This document shows positions 56,441 to 64,000 of a DNA stretch of 64,000 bases, in pieces. This DNA comes from Ctena decussata (taxonomy: Eukaryota; Mollusca; Bivalvia; Lucinida; Lucinidae): contig OZ022505.1 in assembly GCA_963989385.1 (NCBI GenBank), positions 57,105,737 to 57,169,736 on the forward strand, written 5' to 3'. The notes below the pieces were generated by a model that did no database searches, was not told the origin of the DNA, and worked only from the letters and a program-made list of their open reading frames with translations. Made by a program: the position numbers and the translations under genes. Position 1 is the first letter of the stretch. Every line of letters begins with the position of its first letter.

Positions 56441-56625
56441 AGACATATGATTCGACGTCCTTTTCACTTAGGATTTTATGTCCTTTTGAACAGTATTTTA
56501 GTCATTTAAAGGCAGTGTAAAGCTGTGTGCAGTGGAATTCCGTTTACGGTTGGAAATATTTCCGCCGTATGGAATCGAACCAAGAACCGCTAGATCAGCA
56601 GGCCAGCGCTTAACCTACTAATATA
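56441..56625 (-). mobile_element. tRNA-derived SINE, family A, copy 6
   Basis: Body (CCGTTTACGGTTGGAAATAT), B box GGTTCGATTCC on the minus strand, and a truncated core (CAGTATTTTAGTCATTTAAA). A segment (TCGACGTCCTTTTCACTTA and TTATGTCCTTTTGAACAG) is duplicated at the left edge. Confidence 0.75.
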
Positions 56626-57014
56626 ATATGCGACGTTAAATAAAGCTTCTCTTTTTATTGCAAATGTCCTAAATATTGGGTCACCTACAATTATAGCTGT
56701 AACTTTCCTAAATATTAACAGTTTAATTTTTCCATTGCAGTTATGCGGCTAAAACTACAGATGAAATGAAAACATAGTATGCCATGATCAAACTGCTCAT
56801 TCAGGCTGAAGGAGCAGTCTTATCTTGGCCTACACTTTTTGCTCAGACATAGCTGTCCAAATATTTAGGATTTTATGGTACTTAACATACTGTGTACTTT
56901 TTATTCATAAATGCGTCGGTGCTGGTTGTATCATGCCTGGTGATGACTGGATTTGTACACAAATCATTTTACGGCACCCTTTGTGTAATGTTACGATAAA
57001 TATTAATTTGTCTT

Positions 57015-57465
57015 AAAGATTGTCTCCCTCGTTTATTTCATGTTTTCAGAAACAAATATTTTAACAACATTTCGTTAGACAATATGTAATAGTCTCAGAA
57101 TTAACAGTACAAGTTTTGAGAAAATGCATGCTTATTCGATAAATGTTGAATGAAAAATAATCTTCAAATTAAAATGCAAATTACCTATTTCCCCACGGCC
57201 TGTAAGAATATCGATTTTGACCACGTGTGTCATGTGATCAGGTAGAGGTATTTTTTTCTTATTCGTGCACGTGATTGTGAAGTATGAATAAATTATTTTT
57301 GTCCAATAATGCGATTTCAACCGCGGTCCGCGATTGTAAAAAAATTTAGCTTACTTTTTGTTTAAAGTCACTTTTATCAAATATTATTATCTAAACTCTA
57401 ATTCAAATGTGTAGTTAGACCATGTCGGAGGTATTGCATGAATTATTTCATCAAATCATTATAAA
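57015..57465 (-). repeat. ~450-bp repeat, inverted partner of 18070-18535
   Basis: This is the reverse complement of the segment inside the 1.6-kb TIR element and looks 90% or more identical. The TIRs seen around the first copy are missing here, so either this copy is a fragment or the segment is a mobile unit of its own. Confidence 0.85.
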
Positions 57466-58170
57466 GGGAGTAAATTTTTAAAGATATTTGGGCCGTGCAT
57501 CGGAAAATGTGCTTTACACTAAATGCGAACAGCGTAACCCGGATCAGCCTACACATCTGCACAGTCACATTAACGTGGTTTCTGTCTGCATCAACAATCT
57601 ATCATGGGAATCTAGAAATAGAACCGAGAACGAGGTTGCGGGGTGCGCAGGCTGAAGTGGGTCTTTGCTTTTCGTACACGCGATAAGGTGCCATTTCTCA
57701 CAGCAATTCAATTTTTTGGCGGGAAATGTGCACATGCGCCAAACTACGTAGGCATTTTTTTCTTTTAATTTTTGGTAAAGATGCATGAACGTAAGATGAG
57801 AAACCAGGGTTGCAAAACAATATAAACTGCCAGAACGAAAAATTCTTCTTGTCTGTGTGAACGCATGCGCAAATGCTCTGAGAGCACCGACCAGCTGTAT
57901 GCACGGTCTCTGCTTTCAAAGTTCGCACTTCCACTGGCACATTTGGCCCGAGTCCTTGATTTGACCATACACAGTTTCAGCTTCGAGTTTCTGCGACAGC
58001 AATCGTATAAATAAACAGACATCGGTCCGTGTTAAAATGCGGCGTCTCAAAGACATTAGAACATGTCGGATTAGCAAATGATATACACATTTGCGAACAC
58101 TGAACAATCTTGCAAATCTCCAGAATTCACCGATAGTTTTCAACGCATAGACTTCCCAGATCGTTTATGT
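57466..58170. other. Unassigned spacer
   Basis: Scattered CATGCGC motifs, for example near 57733 and 57863. No gene or defined repeat. Confidence 0.35.
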
Positions 58171-58174
58171 CTAA

Positions 58175-58650
58175 AGAGAATCACTGATCAGCCTGTGCCG
58201 ACATACAAGCTTTTCTTGTCATGCCGTAAGATACCTTTGATCTATTTGGGCAAATTATTTAAAATTACACTTGCGTATATATTTGTATTAAACATTAAAA
58301 CCTTTTTAGATTTACAACTGCGCATGCCCAGGATAGCCTGCGCACATGCGCAGTGTGTATGGGACATTTTTGCACTGACCAGCCTGTGCCGACACACAGG
58401 CTTTCCATGTCATGCCGAAAGATACTCCGATCTTTTAGGGCAAATTACGTTAAGGTAAATTTCATCGAGAATTTTCTAGTAACTTTTCTTTTTTCTTATT
58501 AAATTACCTTGTGTGAATAATTTTATTTGTATTAACCATGATATCGGTTTTAAATATATTCTAACAACTGCGCATGCCCCGGATTGCTTGCGCACATGCG
58601 CATTGTGGTTGGGGCATTCACAGCCCGTCCAGCGCATGCGTAGGTTGCAT
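58175..58650 (+). repeat. Diverged tandem duplication with CGCATG motifs
   Basis: GATCAGCCTGTGCCGACA near 58187 and GACCAGCCTGTGCCGACA near 58377 start related blocks that both include TGTCATGCCG.AAGATAC and GGGCAAATTA. ACTGCGCATGCCC..GAT..C.TGCGCACATGCGCA occurs near 58318 and 58567. It is akin in motif content to the array at 47460. Confidence 0.65.
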
Positions 58651-59128
58651 CCGAACGGGCTGGTGAAGGACAAACATACGCCTGAGAATGATGGCGAAAT
58701 ACATGGAGACAATAAAAAGGGGCATGATGACTGTGGGTCATGTTCCCAAAGAGATATCGGTGCTGGTAAATACTTTATCAGAAGTTGAGAGGCGGCTAAG
58801 AGGTGCCATGCCATTATATACTTTCAAGTTAAATGGAAAAGACGTAAAAGCAGACTGAAAAAAAAAAAAACGTTTCTAAATGCGGCAGACGGTTCTGCTA
58901 CATACCAAACAGCCCTTTTTTCAGGACAACCTCACACTTTTGAAAGAAAATCTTTATGTTATGCATGTTGGGTGCGAGATATTTTTCTCCTGATCTGTCG
59001 TGAGTGGCACACGTCTATTGAACATGTAACGGTCAGCTGATTATTAAATAAACGGTCAGATTTAATTAGGCCACATTAGACTGACATGATTTTCTTTCAT
59101 TTTGGGATTACACCTGCTGTGAAGATAG
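58651..59128. other. Unassigned spacer
   Basis: No gene or repeat recognised. Confidence 0.35.
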
Positions 59129-59907
59129 GTATAGTCCGTTTGCTCCCAAGTGCAAACGGGGTTTGGCTTATTTTCTCGAAAACGATGAAAGTTCTATCAA
59201 ATGTTCAAATGTCCTAATGATTCCTATAACTATACATAACAGAATACAAAAAATCCAAAATTTTGGATGCTTTTGTAAAATATTTTCCATTTACAGTAAT
59301 GCAAAAATGAGCAGTTTCACTGAAGGGCGTTGTATGCTTGTTAGAACAGCCAAAATATTGTTGATAGGCAATAGCGTAAACTCGTAGTTTACTACAGGTG
59401 TGGGCGTATATGAATGAAATAGTAAAATGTATTCACCTGCCCGCACGCGTAACGCATGCTATCACTGGTCAGGTGATACTATGTTGTAAATAAACATGGA
59501 ACTATTATATCATTTTGCGAGTAAAAAGTGTATATTTTACAATTTGATAATATATGGGTGAAACAAAAATTAGAAAAAATGGATTCAAAATAAAATTTCA
59601 ATTAATTATGCAAATTTTGTTCTCGGGATAGCATACATTGGTCACATGCTCTAATACGTAAAACTAAACGGGAATTCCAACAGCCAACTTTTACTCCCTT
59701 GTAACTAAAAGGCGAAAATGACATATTTTAAGTCCTTTTATTTGTATAGAAACTTTTTTGTGCAAAACCTCACATTTCTGCAAAATTATGATTTTGTTAT
59801 GTATAGGATGAAAATTAAGAATGAGCAATTCGAAAATCTTCTACTTCTCACCAATTTTGAGAAAATACTGGGGATGCCGTTTGCATTTGGGAACAAACGG
59901 ACTATAC
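59129..59907. mobile_element. ~780-bp element with terminal inverted repeats
   Basis: Inverted ends GTATAGTCCGTTTG (59129) and CAAACGGACTATAC (ending 59907) extend to 31 bases with two mismatches. Weaker complementarity continues for roughly 100 more bases (TATTTTCTCGAAAA and TTTTGAGAAAATA, TATACATAACA). There is no transposase. Probably a non-autonomous DNA transposon. Confidence 0.72.
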
Positions 59908-60119
59908 TTGTTAACAAGGTTCCCACTGTGACCTGCCGGTAGATATGCATATGATTTATTCTCGTATAGTGCATTGTGACATAACCTGTTCCTGCTGAGT
60001 CCTAAATACCACGGTAATGCACAAACTCTAAAATTTCGAGCACTGACAAAAATGCGAAATCGTAATTTCTAAAATTTCGGACAGCAAATAAAATAATTAT
60101 TTTTTTCTGTGCGAAATTT
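59908..60119. other. Short spacer
   Basis: TCTAAAATTTCG.A occurs three times (60028, 60069 and, inverted, 60112). No gene. Confidence 0.4.
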
Positions 60120-61225
60120 TAGAAGAACTACCGTACCAAGCTTCTGCCCTTTTACCTTGATCTCCCTCTGCCATCTGCGCTGTTCGTCATCAGGTTGGTC
60201 TTCTCAGCACTGATCTCCATCTTATACCTTGTGCAGGTTTGGTCGAGACTTTCAACTAGAGCTTCTAGTTCCTGCTCTTCCTCAGCAAGAGCGTCTATGT
60301 CATCGGCAAACCGCAGATTGGTAATGTTTCTGCCGCCTATGCTAACATTTCCTTCATGTTCTTCCAGAGCATCAGACATGATCCGTTCGAGAAAAATGTT
60401 GAAGAGGGTGGATGACAGAAGACATCCTTGTCTTACTCCAACTATATTGTTCTGAACCATTCTCCTGTGCTGCCATTTATCAGGACTGCACTTGTAGCCT
60501 TGTCGTATAGCTGCTCAATGGTGCGAACTAGATTTGCACTGATATTGTACTTCCGCATGGTGGCCCATAAAGCTGCATGCCATGCCCTGTCAAAGGCTTT
60601 TTTTAAATAAATGAAGACATGGTACAGATTCTGCTGATGTTGGACATACTTTTCACACATGATTCTAAGGTTGAAGATTTGTTCTGTGGTGCTCCTTCCT
60701 GCTCGGAACCTTGCCTGTTCCTCAACGATTATCTCCTCGGCTTGTGGTTTAAGCCTGTTCAAGATGACTTTCAGCATGACTTTGCCTGAATGACTGATGA
60801 GGCTGATGGTTCTGTAGTTCTGGCAGAGCTGTAGGTTGCCTTTTTAGGGAGCGTAATAATCAGCGACTGAGTCAATGGGGTCGGCCATTCTCCTGTTCTC
60901 CAGATCCTGTTACAAATATCTGTTAGAACATCAATCATGGTCTCCCCGCCAGCATGAACAAGTTCTGCTGGTATATTATCAGCTCCGGCAGATTTCCCCT
61001 TCTTTGGTGCTGCTACTGCAATCTCAACTTCCTCACGAAGGATCGGTTTTGGATCTTCTTCTGGGGGCTGGCTGCAGTCGAGAACCGCATTGTCACCGTA
61101 AGTCTCATGGTTGTATAGTTCTGAGCAATATTCTGTCCATCTGCTGAGAATCTCTTGTTCCTCTGTAAGGCATTTCCCAGATTTGTCCTGGATAGTTGTG
61201 GATGTCCTGGATAGTTGTGGATTTG
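60120..61225 (-). pseudogene. Reverse transcriptase of a minus-strand non-LTR retrotransposon (copy C)
   Basis: Three overlapping minus-strand frames give a nearly continuous RT. From the right: a pre-RT segment (LTEEQEILSRWTEYCSELYN, GKSAGADNIPAELVHAGGE), motif LIITLPKK, then after a frameshift near 60775-60840 KVILNRLKPQAEEIIVEEQA, FRAGRSTTEQIFNLR, the first catalytic-Asp region YLKKAFDRAWH, and after a second frameshift near 60445 VGVRQGCLLSSTLFNIFLE and the active site NLRFADDIDALAEEE (FADD at about 60300). It ends abruptly near 60120, with the C-terminal part missing. It is the same family as copy A (4060-9056). Without a tree I do not name the clade. Confidence 0.87.
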
Positions 61226-61627
61226 CACATTGTAAGTAAAATTTGCATATAAGCAACCTTACTCAGAGATGCAAATTTGTCCATGTGTACGGGGCTTATG
61301 TTAATTTGAAACTTATCTTTCCTTTTATAAATTTTATTTTCCTAGTTTCCCATTAGACCTCAAATCCAGCGATACTGAACCTGGGTATACTGTTTTCTCG
61401 TGTCCGTCAGTTCGCTTTCTCAATTAAAACACAGTGCGAAGCAAAAAAAAAAAAAAAACAACAACTTTAAATCTGGTCGGAACGCACCCCTGGTTCGACC
61501 CAGCCTGGTCTACTACAAAATATATCCTACCATTTAATTTTCCCACAATCAAGAAGATGTGGCTTGAATTTGTATTTGATCCAACTGGGTTGTTACTTTC
61601 ATTCCTTGCAAAAGAGGAATTTTCCTA
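61226..61627. other. Spacer before the right palindrome arm
   Basis: TCCTGGATAGTTGTGGA occurs twice in a row (61187-61222). Poly-A near 61443-61457. No gene. Confidence 0.45.
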
Positions 61628-62891
61628 ATGTAAGAATATTCCTACAATTTGTTTTATATGGATGGAAACAACTCGCAAAATAAAATGATGATATAATGAG
61701 AAGATAAATTGTAGGAATATTCCTACAATCTGAGAGATGCGGCTTGAGGTGCAATTAAGCTAAATCTGGTTTTTACTTTCTTGTAAATGAGCAATTTCCA
61801 AAATGTAGGAATATTCCTACAATCCAGAAGATGTGGCTGAGTTTTGATTTAATCAAAATCTTACTTTCGTTCCTCACAAATGAGAAATTTCCAAGATGGT
61901 TTGAATTGCGATTTAACTTACCTTCATTCCTTGAAAATGGGTCATCTTCAAATAGGAATATTCCTACGATTCGTAAAATAAAGATAAAGCAATCATTTTC
62001 CCTTTGTATTTTTCTGCAGTTTTAAAATGATGGTGGAACAAAAAGTAAATTGTAGGAATATTCCTACAATCTGAGAGATGTGGTTTGAACTATGATTAAA
62101 CTAACCTTCCTGTCTTGAAAATGGATATTCTTCAGAATGTAGGAATATTTCTACAAATTCTAAAATATAGATTATAATTCCCTCCAATTTAAGCGATTAT
62201 AGAGTGTAAATAAAAAATGTTGGAATATTCCTATAATTTCAGATTTTTTTATTTATCAAAAATTTGCCATCATCCAAATTGTAGGAATATTCCTACAATC
62301 TGAAAGTTCTGCGTTGAAATAGGGTTGAACAAAATTGGTTGTAATCTCTAGAATATAGCAAAATCCCTACAATCTGCAACATGTTGGATGAATTCGGATT
62401 GAACCCAGTTTTGTTTTATATGTCACAAAGAAGCCATTTCCAAATTGTAGGAATATTCCTACGATTTGTAAAATATAGATAAGGTAATCATTTCCTCTTT
62501 GCATTTTTCTGCAGTTACAAAAATGATAATGGAACAAAGGGGAAATTGTAGGAATATTCCTACAATCTGAAAGATCTGTGTTGAAATTGGACTGAATTAA
62601 GTTCTTCAACATATAGGAATTGCTGTTCATTTTAAAAGAAGTTGATGGTTAATGAATGAATCAAATCGTAGGAATATTCCTACAATTTGATGATATCAGT
62701 TGAGCCATAGCAACACCATGGCTGGTGAAGTGTGATTTTGACCACCCCAAAACAAGGCTTCTAGGTAACCATTTTTAATGATACTCAATTTTGCACTTGC
62801 AATTTCACTCTTTTTACAGTCTAAAAACCTACATTTTCAGTGCATAAAAGGACATCTCGTGGAGATGTCCTTTTTATTTTGGATTCACTTT
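61628..62891 (-). repeat. Right palindrome-array arm
   Basis: This is the inverted counterpart of 43420-44640. It contains about twelve copies of the palindrome, starting near 61630, 61710, 61804, 61951, 62051, 62139, 62219, 62280, 62357 (very decayed), 62446, 62547 and 62667. Then come ~150 unique bases and the terminal hairpin GGACATCTCGTGGAGATGTCC near 62849-62869, ending at about 62891 (TTTGGATTCACTT). Most copies keep GTAGGAATATTCCTAC intact while spacers vary, so the palindrome is the best conserved part. No coding content. Confidence 0.93.
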
Positions 62892-64000
62892 ATGTTAACT
62901 AACAATAATAAAATGCTAAAAAACTGCTACAATAATTGATAATAGCCTACCAAAGGAACCAAGTAGAAGTATAAAATCAAACAATTATGCATACACCATA
63001 AAAAGGAGAGAAAACAAACCAGCTTTCCCTTATCTCGCAAAATGTTTCCTACCCTAGATAGGACGTTATAACGATGTGCGGGAGGAAGTCATTAAGCTAT
63101 GCACAACAAATAAATCAGAATCACTGCCTTAGAACGGTCAGCTGTGAAACTAATAGAGCACCTAATTAATTCTATATATGAGGCTTAATCTTAGCTTTGG
63201 TTTCCGATATTGCTTTGACTACATGTACGTTCAGACCGTTCAGTTTTCTAAACGTATACTAGCTAATTCAAAGTAACAGCGCAGAAAAAGCAATATCAAT
63301 TACTGCGATTAAACAAAGTAAGGGAATGATGTAGGTGTGCACATTTAAAGTAAAATCGCAATATTTCAGCATTGTGTCATGATTTGAACAGTACCATATA
63401 CATGTACATGTAATCAGCAGAATCTAGCCAGCCTATGATTATCACTGCTGCACATATGCTGAAGATAATAAACCGGTCTTGTAACTCACTATAAAATAGT
63501 TTTCAAATGCGAAACGTGCAAATTTCGGTCAGCATATCAACTTCCCTGCCAGTCCATATTTGTGCGGTAATTGAAAATAAGTATACATGTGCAACAGTTA
63601 CTTCTCATGCCAAGAAAAATATAAAAGTCCTATTGATTTCAAAATAATGCGATAGACACTGATCAGGAGCTTATGTTGTAATCAGGTCCCATATCTCGCC
63701 ATAAAAGCAAAAGGGAACAATTATGTACAGAAATGTACAGCTGTTCACGGACGGCACGCATGGTAAATCGTGTGAACAACTCTTTCGCAGACTTATTGTC
63801 ATATAACAACCCCGATTGAAAAGACCACTCACACCAGGTGAATGAAAGAACGGACAACAACAACAAGCTACAGTAACAATTTTTCCCCTATTTTCTATTT
63901 TAAAACCCATAACCAAACAGAAAGGAAACAGAGCAGCTATACAGGTGACCATATTGCTAGATGACCAATGACAAATGAACGAGTCACACTGAGGAATCAC
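62892..64000. other. Unassigned stretch to the window end
   Basis: No gene supported; a 109-residue minus-strand frame at 63671-64000 is Cys/Phe-rich with no domain and runs off the window. Fragments of the repeat at 11600 appear near 63130 and 63925. Confidence 0.4.

Noticed and set aside
63671..64000. 109-residue minus-strand frame at the window edge
   Set aside because: Cys/Phe-rich with no domain; it overlaps another frame and repeat fragments, so there is no evidence for a gene.

Overview
The window looks like nuclear DNA of a bivalve mollusc. It is AT-rich and gene-poor, with long non-coding stretches, canonical GT/AG splice signals, a secreted C1q-domain gene of the kind greatly expanded in bivalves, tRNA-derived SINEs, decayed non-LTR retrotransposons and many foldback or MITE-like repeats. 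Nothing suggests a prokaryotic, organellar or plasmid origin. The bivalve call is an inference from gene and repeat content; the species is not determined.

Only two host-type genes can be supported. (1) At 945-2950 (+) lies an intronless coding stretch for an OLD-like protein, a P-loop ATPase followed by a TOPRIM nuclease domain. It is split by a frameshift near 2060-2080, has an acidic residue in place of the Walker A lysine and carries an 8-residue internal duplication, so it is probably a pseudogene or a badly eroded allele. (2) At 21816-25398 (-) lies a clean two-exon C1q-domain gene of 237 residues (signal peptide, coiled coil, C1q head) with a 2.87-kb intron that carries a MITE.

The rest is a mosaic of repeats. 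From 1-720 there are ~160-bp tandem repeats and a GGAC-rich run. From 4060-9056 an old minus-strand retrotransposon is split by a younger plus-strand CR1/L2-like element. From 9800-11351 there is a ~455-bp tandem repeat. From 14-16 kb come a 247-bp MITE, two foldback MITEs and a 340-bp near-perfect palindrome. From 17-20 kb come a ~110-bp array, a 1.6-kb TIR element and a ~67-bp array. From 25-43 kb the DNA is mostly simple sequence, foldback MITEs and several TIR elements. From 43.4-62.9 kb two inverted arms, each an array of an 18-bp palindrome (TGTAGGAATATTCCTACA and variants) spaced roughly every 95 bp, face each other across ~17 kb. Between them lie SINEs, MITEs, microsatellites, a 2.9-kb TIR-like element and a second copy of the minus-strand retrotransposon.

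There is no evidence of an operon-like or cooperating gene set. The most unusual items are the palindrome-array arms, the OLD-like ATPase/TOPRIM gene in an animal-type genome, the 340-bp nested hairpin and the 11-copy foldback family. All coordinates were read by eye; repeat boundaries are approximate to a few bases or, for old repeats, a few tens of bases.
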